Positions 34,119 through 43,285 are shown, counted from the first letter of the stretch. The stretch is DNA of 64,000 nt from JAGRKR01 sp041397725 (GCA_041397725.1 JAWKVZ010000003.1:62001-126000), one strand, 5' to 3'. Notes: a model not told the origin generated them from the letters alone. Numbers and translations: made by a program.

Positions 34119-34930
34119 AGGAAGATCGCCCGCAAGCGCTGCGACAGGATCTCGCCGATCATGATCATGGCGATGATCGTGATCAGGATGGCGCACACGA
34201 AGTCGTAATCGAAGCGACCGAAGGCGGCCTGCAGCGTGCCACCGATGCCGCCGCCGCCGACGATCCCCACCATGGTCGAGTTCCTCAGGTTGGAATCGAG
34301 CTGGTAGGTCGCGAAGCCGATGAAGCGAGCGTTGACCTGCGGCAGGACCGCGAAGATCAGCATGTTGAAGAAGCCGGCCCCCGTCGCCCGGACCGCCTCG
34401 ACCTGCTTCAGCGAGATTTCCTCGATGGCCTCGGCGAACAGCTTGGCGATGAAACCGATGGAGGCGACGATCAGCGCCAGGATGCCCGCCAGCGCGCCGA
34501 AGCCGACGGCCTTGACGAACAGGATGGCGACGATGATCGGGTGGAAGGATCGACAGAGCATGATGACGCCGCGTGCAATCCAGCTCAGCCATGCGGGCAT
34601 CAGGTTGCGGGCGGCGAGCACGCCGAGGGGCAGCGAGACCAGGATGCCGACGGCGGACGCGAGGACCGCGATCTGCAGGCTCTCGAGCAGGCCGGCAAAC
34701 ATCAGCTCGCGCAGATCGGCGCGGGAGAACAGCGGCGGGAACATGCGCCCGAGCAGCTCGGCTGCGTTCGCCAGGCCCGCGAGCATGCGTGCGACGTTGA
34801 AATTCAGGATGCTCAGCGCATAGACGACGTAGGCGAACAGCGCCAGCCAGCCGAGACGCGCCAGCCAGCTCGAGCGCAGACCGTCGTCGCGAGCGTCCGA
34901 GGGAGACGGCGTCCGGCTCAGGTCAGCCAT
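34115..34930 (-). CDS. phnE: phosphonate ABC transporter permease PhnE (first copy)
   Basis: A 271-residue permease with six predicted helices. It has the EAA-type loop FAEAIEEISLKQVEAVRATGA and the closing TMVGIVGGGGIGGTL. Its start overlaps the phnC end by 13 bases. Together with the following phnE it forms the membrane channel of the PhnCDE system. Confidence 0.93.
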   Translation of the reverse strand: MADLSRTPSPSDARDDGLRSSWLARLGWLALFAYVVYALSILNFNVARMLAGLANAAELLGRMFPPLFSRADLRELMFAGLLESLQIAVLASAVGILVSLPLGVLAARNLMPAWLSWIARGVIMLCRSFHPIIVAILFVKAVGFGALAGILALIVASIGFIAKLFAEAIEEISLKQVEAVRATGAGFFNMLIFAVLPQVNARFIGFATYQLDSNLRNSTMVGIVGGGGIGGTLQAAFGRFDYDFVCAILITIIAMIMIGEILSQRLRAIFL

Positions 34931-35724
34931 CCCTCGCCCCCGTAGATCTGGTGGAGATGGTGGTCCTCGAGCGTGTCGGGCGGACCGTCGAAGACCACGT
35001 GGCCGCCGGACATGCCGATGATGCGATGCGCGAAGCGGCGCGCCAGATCGACCTGGTGCATGTTGACGATGAGCGGCACGCCGCGTTGGCCGGCGAGCTG
35101 CGTCATCAGCTCCATGATCTCGACCGACGTCTTGGGATCGAGCGAGGATGTCGGCTCGTCGGCGAGCAGCAGATCGGGGTCCTGCATGAGCGCACGCGCG
35201 ATGCCGACGCGCTGGCGCTGGCCTCCGGACAAGGCGTCGGCGCGCTGCGCGGCGAAGCCGGCGAGGCCGACCTGATCGAGCAGGTCGAAAGCACGGGAGA
35301 TGTCGTGCTTCGGGAAGGCGCGCAGCCAGACCCGCCAGACCGGCAGGGTGCCGAGCCGCCCCGACAGAACGTTCTCCATCACGGACAGGCGCTCGACGAG
35401 ATTGTACTCCTGGAAGACCATGCCGATGCGGCAGCGGGCCGCCCGCAGTGCGCGGCCGCGCAGGCGCGCCAGGTCCTGGCCCTTGAAGTGAATCGACCCG
35501 GAGTTCGGCGTGACGAGGCGGTTGATCGCGCGGATGAGCGTCGACTTGCCCGTGCCGGATGGGCCGATGATGGCGATGACGCTGCGGTCGGCGATGTCGA
35601 GCGACACACCTTTCAGCACCGGCCGGCCCGGCACGTAGGCGACGGTCAGATCCTTGAGCGAGAGAGCCGACCCCTCAACGGGGCCGGCTGATGGACGCGG
35701 GGCCGCGGCCGTGGCGTTCGTCAT
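34918..35724 (-). CDS. phnC: phosphonate ABC transporter ATP-binding protein PhnC
   Basis: A 268-residue ATPase. Walker A is GPSGTGKST, signature is LSGGQRQRVGIARAL, Walker B is LLLADEPTSSLDP and the His switch is in NMHQVDLA. The FQEYNLVERLSVMENVLSGRLG stretch is characteristic of PhnC. ATG at 35724 gives the family's normal length; a GTG at 35784 would add 20 basic residues without conservation. Lies 133 bases after phnD. Confidence 0.94.
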   Translation of the reverse strand: MTNATAAAPRPSAGPVEGSALSLKDLTVAYVPGRPVLKGVSLDIADRSVIAIIGPSGTGKSTLIRAINRLVTPNSGSIHFKGQDLARLRGRALRAARCRIGMVFQEYNLVERLSVMENVLSGRLGTLPVWRVWLRAFPKHDISRAFDLLDQVGLAGFAAQRADALSGGQRQRVGIARALMQDPDLLLADEPTSSLDPKTSVEIMELMTQLAGQRGVPLIVNMHQVDLARRFAHRIIGMSGGHVVFDGPPDTLEDHHLHQIYGGEGWLT

Positions 35725-35815
35725 CGTGGGCAAGCGCCTCTTCTTGGGGCCTGAGGTGCGGCCCGGCTGCGCCGCCCCCGTCACGATCCCGCCAGCATTT
35801 GGCGAGGTGCAGTGC

Positions 35816-35832
35816 CGGGGGCGCAGCGCCCG
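35816..35832. other. small hairpin between phnD and phnC
   Basis: Inverted repeat GGGCG-CAG-CGCCC (35819-35831) in the 133-base spacer after phnD, about 26 bases past its stop. Weaker than the stem at 31829-31861 but in the same place relative to a binding-protein gene. No T-run. Confidence 0.35.
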
Positions 35833-35857
35833 TTAGAGATGGATGAGGCAACCGCGA

Positions 35858-36889
35858 CTACTTCTTCGCCTTCTTGGCAGCGCGCTCGGCTTCCTTCTTG
35901 GCCAGGGCATCGAGCTTGGCGCGGGTGTAGCCACCTTCGGCCTCTTCGGCGATCTTGCGGATCGCGGCCCAATCCTTCTTGTAGGTGATCGGGAAGAAGC
36001 GGTCCGCACCCTCGAAGGCCTTCAGCATCGACGGCGGATAGCGGAAGGAGAAGAACGCTTCCTTGATCTTCGCCACGAGCGCCGGGTGCAAGTCGTGCGC
36101 GTAGGCGAACGAGGACGTCGGGAAGAGCGGGCTCTTGAAGATGATGCGGAACTCGCTCTCCTTGATCTGGCCGCGCCGGACCATGCGGTAGAACACGTCC
36201 GAGGCGACCGGCGCGGCATCATAGTCGCCGGAGCGGACGCCGAGCACCGACTGGTCGTGCTTGCCGGAGAACGCCACCTTGTAGTCCGCGTCGGGCTTCA
36301 GGCCCTCGGGCGGGAACAGCACGCGCGGCGCCAGATTGCCGGAGTTCGACGACGGCGAGGTGTGAGCGACCTTCTTGCCTTTGAGGTCGGAGAGCTTCTT
36401 GAAGGGGCTGTCCTTCTTGACGATGACGATCAGATGATAGCCCTGCAGGGATTTCTCGTTGCCCTTGACGGCGAACGGCACCGCGCCCGCGAGGTTGACG
36501 GCGAAGCCCGTCGGCCCCGTTGAGAACCCGCCGACATGCAACCGGCCCGAGCGCATCGCCTCGATCTCGGCGGCGTTCGACTGCACCTGATAGTAGACCA
36601 CGCGCTTGCCGGTGACCTTGGCGAGATGGTCGATGAAGGGCTTGAGGATGTTGGCGTAGACGGCGGGGTCCTCGACAGGCGTATAGGTGAAGACCAGCGT
36701 CGAGGGATTGCGCAGCTTTGCGGCATCCTTCGGCGGATCGGCGACGAGATCACCGTTCTCGTCGCAATAGAGCGTGTCGAGAGAGCCACGCGATTTGCAC
36801 GTGTCCTGGGCCGTGGCCGCCGTGGCAGCGAGGCCGAGGCCGAGCGCGGCCAGTGCAGCTAGTGTTGTTTTGAGCGCCTTGAGACCCAT
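35858..36889 (-). CDS. phnD: phosphonate/phosphite-binding protein PhnD
   Basis: A 343-residue periplasmic binding protein. Signal peptide ends near residue 27 (TAQA-like). The mature protein has a PhnD/PtxB-like core: LVFTYTPVEDPAVYANILKPF, VGGFSTGPTGF, and LKGKKVAHTSPSSNSGNLAPR, whose Ser/Thr/Asn cluster is the usual anion-binding loop. C-terminus is a Lys/Ala/Glu-rich helix. First gene of the phnDCEE unit; a Pho box lies 101-118 bases upstream of the ATG, so induction by phosphate starvation through PhoB is likely. Confidence 0.93.
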   Translation of the reverse strand: MGLKALKTTLAALAALGLGLAATAATAQDTCKSRGSLDTLYCDENGDLVADPPKDAAKLRNPSTLVFTYTPVEDPAVYANILKPFIDHLAKVTGKRVVYYQVQSNAAEIEAMRSGRLHVGGFSTGPTGFAVNLAGAVPFAVKGNEKSLQGYHLIVIVKKDSPFKKLSDLKGKKVAHTSPSSNSGNLAPRVLFPPEGLKPDADYKVAFSGKHDQSVLGVRSGDYDAAPVASDVFYRMVRRGQIKESEFRIIFKSPLFPTSSFAYAHDLHPALVAKIKEAFFSFRYPPSMLKAFEGADRFFPITYKKDWAAIRKIAEEAEGGYTRAKLDALAKKEAERAAKKAKK

Positions 36890-36989
36890 TCCGTCCTCCC
36901 AATCGTGGCCAGCGTCCCTGCATGTCCGGTTATCGATCTTGGCCCTTCTGCGTGGCCTCGGTCCGGTTGGTCAGGGGCGGACGATCTTT

Positions 36990-37007
36990 GTGTCACAAAA
37001 CTGTCAT
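36990..37007. promoter_or_regulatory. Pho box upstream of phnD
   Basis: Direct repeat GTGTCAC-AAAA-CTGTCAT with 11-base period, close to the PhoB consensus CTGTCAT-N4-CTGTCAT. It lies 101 bases before phnD but points the other way (repeats on the plus strand). The core TGTCACAAAACTGTCATA is repeated base for base at 39369-39386. Confidence 0.7.
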
Positions 37008-37043
37008 ATGATCCAGCCGCTCGTTGCCGCGGGGACTGGCCGC

Positions 37044-38207
37044 TCAGCCGGAGGTGCGCTCGCCGGCGGCCCTGGCCAGCACGACCGTCACCGCGACCAC
37101 CATCAGCGCAGCGCCGCCGTAGATGGCGAAGGTCGGCAGAAGCGGGAAGGCGATGCCGGCCACCAGCGGGCCCGTGCCGGCGCCGATATCGCGCCAGGTG
37201 GCTTGCCGCGCCAGAGCTGGGACGCGCGCGGGGCCGGGGAACGCCGCGGCGACGACGGGCGGCACGAGGGGTTGAGCCATCGCCCTGAAGATGATCGCGG
37301 CGGCAGCGGCGAGCCAGAGCAGCAGGCCGCTCGCGGACAGTAGCGCCAGGGCGGCGGCGGTCATGAACGAGAGGATGACGAGCACACGCCGGGCCCCGTG
37401 GCGGTCGGCGATGGCGCCGCCCGCGCTCGAGAAGACGATCTCCGTGACATAGCGCAGGGACATGGCGACGCCAGCGGCGATGACCGCGCCCTTGGGATAG
37501 CTGGCCGCGGCCAGCAAGCCGAGACCGAACATGAAGAGCCCGTCGAGCGTGAAGCCCATGGTGAAGGACCACAGGCTGATCGGACCAGGTCGCTCGAAGC
37601 GCGGGCCGCCGCGCGCGCTCGGCTCGCGGTGAAAAGGCAGGCGCAGAGCGAAGAGCGGGCCGAGGCAGGCGACGACGGCGAGCGCCAGGAACACCGCGCG
37701 GGGACCATAGTAGACCGCGAGAACGGCGCCGCCGAGCAGGCCCACGGTGGGGCCGATGGCGATGATGGCGCGGGCGCGGCCCGTGCGCTGGGCAGCCCCT
37801 TGCACGACGGCGGTCGGCAGCGCGTGATTGGCGATGTTCATGGCGGCGAAGGCGAGCCCCCACAGCAGCCGTCCGATCAACAGCGCCCAGACGCCCGAGA
37901 GGGTGGCATAGATCAGCGTGGAAAGAATGGCGCCGATGGTTGCGGCCAGGCAGGCGGCGCGCGGCCCTCGGTCGGCGTAGAAGCGCGCCACCCAGCCGTA
38001 GCCGGCGATGCGGACCAGGCGGTTCGCGGCGAGCAGGAGGCCCGCCTCGGGCAGCGTGACGCCGAACTCCGCAGCATAGAGCGGCAGCAGGAGGTAGAGC
38101 AGCGTGTCGCCCGGCAGGGTCGCCGTCAACGCCAGGGCGGCATTCCGCGAGGCGCGGTCGGCCTCGGCGGCTGTCGTTTGCGGCGGCGGGGGAACGGTCG
38201 CGCTCAC
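37044..38207 (-). CDS. MFS transporter
   Basis: A 387-residue inner-membrane protein with about 12 helices and the loop 2-3-type motif ARFYADRGPRAA. GTG at 38207 was selected because GGAGG lies eight bases upstream; a GTG five codons earlier lacks a site. Substrate unknown. It follows the Pho-box-linked beta-propeller gene in the same direction (121 bases between) and precedes the Pho box of phnD, so phosphate control and export or import of a phosphorus compound are possible but unproven. Confidence 0.85.
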   Translation of the reverse strand: MSATVPPPPQTTAAEADRASRNAALALTATLPGDTLLYLLLPLYAAEFGVTLPEAGLLLAANRLVRIAGYGWVARFYADRGPRAACLAATIGAILSTLIYATLSGVWALLIGRLLWGLAFAAMNIANHALPTAVVQGAAQRTGRARAIIAIGPTVGLLGGAVLAVYYGPRAVFLALAVVACLGPLFALRLPFHREPSARGGPRFERPGPISLWSFTMGFTLDGLFMFGLGLLAAASYPKGAVIAAGVAMSLRYVTEIVFSSAGGAIADRHGARRVLVILSFMTAAALALLSASGLLLWLAAAAAIIFRAMAQPLVPPVVAAAFPGPARVPALARQATWRDIGAGTGPLVAGIAFPLLPTFAIYGGAALMVVAVTVVLARAAGERTSG

Positions 38208-38328
38208 GCGGAACGCCTCCACGCGAGTTCGCGCGTGATCCGGCAGGCCAGCCGTGGCGGCGGCGGCACGTGGCGGCGCACGAGGCGCGGAGAGCCCGAG
38301 GGGTGGCGAGACATGATGGAGCGCGCGG

Positions 38329-39273
38329 CTACTTCAGTTTGGCGACGTCGAGCCGATAGAGCACCGGATAGAACTGGTGCCATCCCAGCCACTTGATGGC
38401 GCCCGCCTCGCTCACGGTCCAGAGCCGGCCGGCAGCATCGAAGCTCAGGTCCTCGACGCCGCTCGCCGTCGCGTAGGTCTTGAGGACTTTGCCGCTGCGG
38501 CCATCGAGGATGGAGAGCTTGCCGAAGCGACTGGAGCTTTGCGAGACCCACAGCCGCCCGGCCTTGTCGAACGCCGCCCCCTGTGAGCGCTCGGGCAGGG
38601 GCAGGGAGCGGGTGGCGGCGCGCTCGTCGATCTCGTTCGGCAGGCCGCTGGCTGGAAAGCTGTAAATGCGGGCCGGGCCGTCCTTGCTGTAGGTGCCGAG
38701 CCACACCGCATCACCCGTGCCGGTCGCGAAGGAGCCCTTGAGGCGCCCGGTGAGCCGGATGGTCTGCGTGACGCGGCCGATGCCCGCGGCGCCAGCCGCT
38801 TCGAGCCGCACCACGTAGAGCGTGCGCGTGTCCGCGACGAACAGCACGCCTTTCGGGCCGCGCGCCAGGCCACCGGCATGGCCGCAACTCGACGGCATGT
38901 CCAGGGTTCCGGTCACGGCACCCGTCTCGGGCGAGAGCCGGAAGATGCGGCAGGGGCCGCGCGATTGCGCTTTCGAGCGGCTCTTGTAGGCCGCGAGATA
39001 GAGCGCGCCATCGACGACCGTCAGGCCTTGCGGCACATAGCCTTCGGCGAGGCCGGGAACCCAGATGCGCCGGGTGATGGCCTGTCCGTTGGCCACCGTG
39101 CTGAGGCTGCGACCGGAATAGGCCGGCCGCTGACCGAGTGGATCGGCGACAACCGGCGCGCCGAGCAGCAAGAGCATCAGCAACGCGGCCATGGACGTGG
39201 CGCCCGGCCGCCCGAAGGCGCAAACGCCAGGCTCTCCACGCCGCCCCGTCTTGGACGATCCCGATCTCATCAT
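38329..39273 (-). CDS. secreted beta-propeller protein
   Basis: A 314-residue protein. A basic N-terminus and a hydrophobic segment (about 28-42, AALLMLLLLGAPVVA) act as signal peptide, followed by propeller-like blades of an SMP-30/YncE kind. Repeated blade endings read GVLFVADTRTLYVV, DAVWLGTY, GRLWVSQ and GRLWTVSEAG. No metal or catalytic set could be named. ATG at 39273 (or 39270) was taken; an internal ATG at 39192 would still leave a signal peptide. A near-perfect Pho box lies 95-112 bases upstream, so it probably belongs to the phosphate-starvation response. It might bind or hydrolyse a phosphorylated compound. Confidence 0.75.
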   Translation of the reverse strand: MMRSGSSKTGRRGEPGVCAFGRPGATSMAALLMLLLLGAPVVADPLGQRPAYSGRSLSTVANGQAITRRIWVPGLAEGYVPQGLTVVDGALYLAAYKSRSKAQSRGPCRIFRLSPETGAVTGTLDMPSSCGHAGGLARGPKGVLFVADTRTLYVVRLEAAGAAGIGRVTQTIRLTGRLKGSFATGTGDAVWLGTYSKDGPARIYSFPASGLPNEIDERAATRSLPLPERSQGAAFDKAGRLWVSQSSSRFGKLSILDGRSGKVLKTYATASGVEDLSFDAAGRLWTVSEAGAIKWLGWHQFYPVLYRLDVAKLK

Positions 39274-39367
39274 GTCCGCAGCGACCCCAATGCGCGATGT
39301 CCCGATGTGACGACCAGCGGGTGGGGCGAGCCGAGCTCCGACGCACGCACCCTCGACGCGACTCCGC

Positions 39368-39385
39368 CTGTCACAAAACTGTCAT
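39368..39385. promoter_or_regulatory. Pho box upstream of the beta-propeller gene
   Basis: CTGTCAC-AAAA-CTGTCAT, one base from the ideal PhoB direct repeat. It is 95 bases before the propeller start, on the same (plus) strand and at almost the same distance as the Pho box of phnD. Confidence 0.75.
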
Positions 39386-39511
39386 ACGCCGGCTCGCGCG
39401 CGATTGACAGCGCGACGTGGCGACCGGCTTCCGCGTGAGAGACGTGGGAGAGACGACGAGCGCATGGCAACGCCGTCGCCCGGCCGAGGCCCGGCGTCGC
39501 GGCCGTACGGT

Positions 39512-40291
39512 TCAGGCCGTGTAGCCGCCATCGACCGGCAGTGCCGCGCCGGTGATGAACGACGCCTCGTCGCTCAGCAGGAACAGCGCGGCGTTGGCGA
39601 CTTCCTCCGGCTGGCCGGGGCGGCCCATGGGCGTCTGGCCGCCGCGCGTGCGCACAAGCTCCTCCTTGTCCATGCCGGCTGTCGATTGCTGGTCGGGCCG
39701 GGCCACGAACACGCGCAGCATCGGCGTGTCGATCGGGCCGGGGCAGACGGCGTTGAAGCGGATCCGTTCCTTGGCGTAGCGCTTGGCCATGGCGCGCATG
39801 TAGCCGACGACGCCGTGCTTGACGGTCGAGTAGACGGGAGAGAACTGGCTGCCCATCAGGCCCGAGGTGGAAGCCGTGTAGAGGAGCGCGCCACCACCAC
39901 GCGCGCGCAGCTCCGGCAAGGCAGCCTCGGTCGTGACCATGATCGTGCGCAGGTTGAGCGTCACGGCGAGGTCGAACTCCCGCATGTCCAGCCCCTCGAC
40001 CGCGGCAGGTCCGGGATGGCCGACGTGGTTCCAGACGAAGTCGAGGCCGCCGAAGGCTTTCGCCGTTTCGGCCACGATGCGCCGGGAGTCCTCGTCGCGC
40101 GTGAGATCGGCTGCGAGGCCGAGCGCCTTGCCGCCGGCCGTCGTGATCTCGCCGACGACCCTGGTCACCGCGGTCGCGTCGATATCGACCACGGCGACGC
40201 ACGCCCCTTCGCGGGCGAACCGGTGCGCGCCGGCGCGGCCCATGCCGGAGCCGGCGGCGGTGACGATGCCGATCTTGTTGGCGAGGCGCAT
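39512..40291 (-). CDS. short-chain dehydrogenase/reductase (SDR)
   Basis: A 259-residue classical SDR. The cofactor motif is TAAGSGMGRAGA (TGxxxGxG type, about 11-22). An Asp at the end of beta-2 (VVDID) indicates NAD(H) preference. The catalytic set is Ser (TASTSG), Tyr and Lys in YSTVKHG. The usual C-terminal GAALPVDGGYTA is present. ATG at 40291 has AGGAG eight bases upstream. Last gene of the minus-strand cluster; substrate unknown. Confidence 0.9.
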   Translation of the reverse strand: MRLANKIGIVTAAGSGMGRAGAHRFAREGACVAVVDIDATAVTRVVGEITTAGGKALGLAADLTRDEDSRRIVAETAKAFGGLDFVWNHVGHPGPAAVEGLDMREFDLAVTLNLRTIMVTTEAALPELRARGGGALLYTASTSGLMGSQFSPVYSTVKHGVVGYMRAMAKRYAKERIRFNAVCPGPIDTPMLRVFVARPDQQSTAGMDKEELVRTRGGQTPMGRPGQPEEVANAALFLLSDEASFITGAALPVDGGYTA

Positions 40292-40367
40292 GAGTGGAAC
40301 TCCTGGGTTTGCGAGGGGACGGGGCAAGCGACGGCCGACCGAGACCGCGATGCCCGCGCTTGCGTCG

Positions 40368-41999
40368 TCAGGTGGTACGAGGACCGCTTCGGGCCGCCGC
40401 ATAGGCTTCGGCTTTCAGAACGCGCCGCAGCACCTTGCCGGTCGCCGTCTTCGGCAGTGTCGCGACGAAGGCGATAGCGCGAGGATACTTGTAGGGTGCT
40501 GTGGACCGCTTGACGTGCTCCTGGATCTCCGCGGCGAGCGCATCGGTGGGCGAGACCCCGGCCTTCAGCACGACATAGGCCTTGACGATCTCTCCCCGCT
40601 CGGCGTCCGGTGCGGCAACCGCGGCGGCCTCGAGCACGCCGGGGTGCTCGACGATGGCGTTCTCCACCTCCATGGGGCCGATGCGGTAGCCGGCCGACGA
40701 GATGATGTCGTCGGTGCGGCCCTCGTAGAAGAGGTAGCCGTCCTCGTCCATGCGCGCCTGGTCGCCGGTCAGGAAGTAGTCGTGGCCCTCGTGGCGGATG
40801 ATGGTGGCGGCCGTGCGCTCGGGCTCGCGCCAGTAGCCCAGCATCATCTGCGGGTTCGGCAGCCGGATGGCGAGTTGCCCGACGACGCCGGGGGGCACGG
40901 GATGATGGCGCTCGTCGAGGATGGCGACCACGGTGCCGGGCAACGGCCGGCCCATCGAGCCGAGACGGATGGCCATGTGCTCGTGGTTGGCGACGGTCAT
41001 CAGCGTCTCCGTCTGCCCATAGGCCTCGATGAGCTTGCAGCCGGTCGCCGCCTGCCAGCGCGTGACGACGTCGGGATTGACGCTCTCGCCGGCCGAGACC
41101 GTCAGCCTCACGCACGAGAGGTCGCAGGCTTCGAGGTCCTCGTTGATGAGGTGGCGGAACTCGGTCGCGGCCGCACAGAATACGGTAATGGCGTTCTCCG
41201 TGATGCGCCGCAGCCGGTCCTTCGGCTCGAAGCGCCCGTCGAAGAAGTAGACGCAGGAGCCGCACGTCCAGGGCGCGAACAGGATGGAGGTTCCCGCCTT
41301 GCTCCAGCCGGTATCGGCCGTGCACCAGACACGGTCCGTCTCGCGGAAATCCTGCCAGTACCAGCCCGAGACGCGCCAGGCGTAAAGGCCGCGCGCAGCA
41401 TGCGTGACGCCCTTCGGCAGGCCCGTCGAGCCGGAGGTGTAGTAGATGATGGCCGGGTCCTCGCTCGAGGTGTCGTCGCAGGAAAATCCCGTCGCATCGG
41501 CTTCGAGCGCTCCGGCGAAGTCGTCCCAGCCCGGCGCGCCGTCGACGGCGATCCGCAGCTTCAGCCGGGCGGCGTCGGCGAACTTGGCGGTCGCCGCGCG
41601 GGTGGTGATGGCGCCGACCGCCCCGGCGTGATCGACGCGGTATGCCACGTCCTTCTCGGTCAGCATCTCGATGCAGGGTATGGGAATGGCGCCGATCTTG
41701 GCACAGCCGACCATGGCGATGTGCCATTCGGGAATGCGCGGGAGCATCACGATCACGCGGTCCCCCTTGGCGATGCCGGCCGCGGCCAGAGCGCTCGCGA
41801 AGCGGTCCGTCAGTGCGCTCATTTCCGCCCAGGTGAAGCGGCGTTCCGTCCCCTTGTCGTTCTGCCAGACGAGGCAGAGGGACTGAGGCCGGCGCCTCGC
41901 CCAGTCATCGACGACGTCGCGGCCGAAGTTGAATGTCTGTGGCACCTCCCAGGCAAATGCGCTGTGGGTGGATCGCCACGTCATGAAAGGGATCTTCAT
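40368..41999 (-). CDS. acyl-CoA synthetase (AMP-forming), medium-chain/ACSM-like
   Basis: A 543-residue ANL-superfamily ligase that activates a carboxylic acid to its CoA thioester through an acyl-AMP. The P-loop-like motif is YYTSGSTGLPKG. Further motifs are YGQTET, the TGDQA Asp, and the catalytic Lys in PKTATGKVLRR near the C-terminus. WCTADTGWSKAG resembles mammalian ACSM/bacterial acyl-CoA synthetases for medium-chain or aromatic acids. The start overlaps the preceding stop by four bases (ATGA). Confidence 0.92.
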   Translation of the reverse strand: MKIPFMTWRSTHSAFAWEVPQTFNFGRDVVDDWARRRPQSLCLVWQNDKGTERRFTWAEMSALTDRFASALAAAGIAKGDRVIVMLPRIPEWHIAMVGCAKIGAIPIPCIEMLTEKDVAYRVDHAGAVGAITTRAATAKFADAARLKLRIAVDGAPGWDDFAGALEADATGFSCDDTSSEDPAIIYYTSGSTGLPKGVTHAARGLYAWRVSGWYWQDFRETDRVWCTADTGWSKAGTSILFAPWTCGSCVYFFDGRFEPKDRLRRITENAITVFCAAATEFRHLINEDLEACDLSCVRLTVSAGESVNPDVVTRWQAATGCKLIEAYGQTETLMTVANHEHMAIRLGSMGRPLPGTVVAILDERHHPVPPGVVGQLAIRLPNPQMMLGYWREPERTAATIIRHEGHDYFLTGDQARMDEDGYLFYEGRTDDIISSAGYRIGPMEVENAIVEHPGVLEAAAVAAPDAERGEIVKAYVVLKAGVSPTDALAAEIQEHVKRSTAPYKYPRAIAFVATLPKTATGKVLRRVLKAEAYAAARSGPRTT

Positions 42000-43129
42000 A
42001 GTCCGCCTCCGCCGCCACGCGTGTCGTCCAGGAGCTCGCAGGTGAAGGCCATGAGCTCGCTGCCGAGCCCCGCCACGTGCGCGAGCCGCGGGTCGACGGG
42101 GCCGCCCCGGCGCGTGCGCGCCTCGAGCTGGAGGAAGACCACGGCGAGCTTGAACATGGCGAGGATGCGATAGTAGCCGAAATCGGCAACGTCGCGGCCG
42201 GTCGCCCCGGCGTAGGCCGCGAGCACGGCGGCGCGCGTCCAGAAGCCTGCCGAGGCCGTCGGCATCTGCGCCAGACGGTGCATGCACGGCGGATCGCCCG
42301 CCTCCGTCCAGTAGCTCAGCAGCGTGGCGACATCGAACAGCGGATCACCGCGCGAGCCCATGTCCCAGTCGAGCACGGCGCGCGGCGTCAGCGTGCGGGG
42401 ATCGAGCACGACGTTGTCGAGCTTGAGATCATTGTGGAGCAGCGTGACGTGGCCCGCCGGTGCCGGTCGCGAGGTCAGCCACGTGACGACCGACTGCATC
42501 GCGGCGGGTCTCGGCGATCCGTCGAGGGTGAGATCGGCGCGCTTCGTCCAGCCGGCGACGGCGCGTTCGAGAAACCCGGCGGGCTTGCCGAGCGAGGCGA
42601 GGCCGACGCGCTCGGGATCGAGGCTGTGCAGGTGCGCCATCAGCTCCACGAGCCGGGCTGAGAGATCGTACCCGACCTCGGTCGTGTGCAGGGCTGCCGG
42701 CAGAGCGCCGCCGATCACGAGCCCCGGCCGGTAGTCCATGATGAGGAACGGAGCCCCGAGCACGGCCGGGTCGGTGCACATGTGCAAGGGCGTCGGCACC
42801 AGGCTCCAATGGGGGGACAGTGCGGAGAGCACACGATGCTCGCGGGCCATGTCGTTGGCGCCCGGCGGGATGGGGCCGAGTGGCGGTCGTCGCAGCACCC
42901 ACGGCTTGCCGTCGATCGACAGGAGGTAGTTCAGGTTCCCGAGACCGCCCGCGAACTGACGCGGCGGCACCGCGAGATCGAGGCGATGGCCGCTGCGCGC
43001 GAGATGCGCTGCCAACGCCGCCCAGTCCTGCGGCAGGGTGTCGGTGGGCGCACGCAACGCCGGTCCGGGCACGGGAGCTCGCGCGTCCCCGTCTGGCTGT
43101 CCGTCGTCGCATGCACCATCATGCGTCAT
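41996..43129 (-). CDS. APH-fold phosphotransferase (ACAD10/11 N-domain-like)
   Basis: A 377-residue kinase-fold protein. The catalytic loop is LLHNDLKLDNVVLD and the metal-binding Asp follows in VLDWDMGSRGDPLFDVA. FAGGLGNLNYLL is the nucleotide loop. This family resembles the kinase domain of ACAD10/ACAD11, which phosphorylates 4-hydroxy-acyl-CoAs for breakdown. Overlap with the acyl-CoA synthetase gene favours such a role on a hydroxy acid, by inference. The first 28 residues are poorly conserved, so a later start is possible. Confidence 0.85.
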   Translation of the reverse strand: MTHDGACDDGQPDGDARAPVPGPALRAPTDTLPQDWAALAAHLARSGHRLDLAVPPRQFAGGLGNLNYLLSIDGKPWVLRRPPLGPIPPGANDMAREHRVLSALSPHWSLVPTPLHMCTDPAVLGAPFLIMDYRPGLVIGGALPAALHTTEVGYDLSARLVELMAHLHSLDPERVGLASLGKPAGFLERAVAGWTKRADLTLDGSPRPAAMQSVVTWLTSRPAPAGHVTLLHNDLKLDNVVLDPRTLTPRAVLDWDMGSRGDPLFDVATLLSYWTEAGDPPCMHRLAQMPTASAGFWTRAAVLAAYAGATGRDVADFGYYRILAMFKLAVVFLQLEARTRRGGPVDPRLAHVAGLGSELMAFTCELLDDTRGGGGGL

Positions 43130-43285
43130 GGTGGTCCGTCCGCCTCGTCGCGCCCGTCACAGCCCTGACGCTAGACCAGGATCGCCCGGCAGGAAACGGG
43201 CTTTGCGCTGGCGCAGGCGCCGGGCTGGCGGGTTGAGCCGAAGCCCACCGCGAGCGACGCGGCCGAGAGCGCATGGCGCCCCCAC

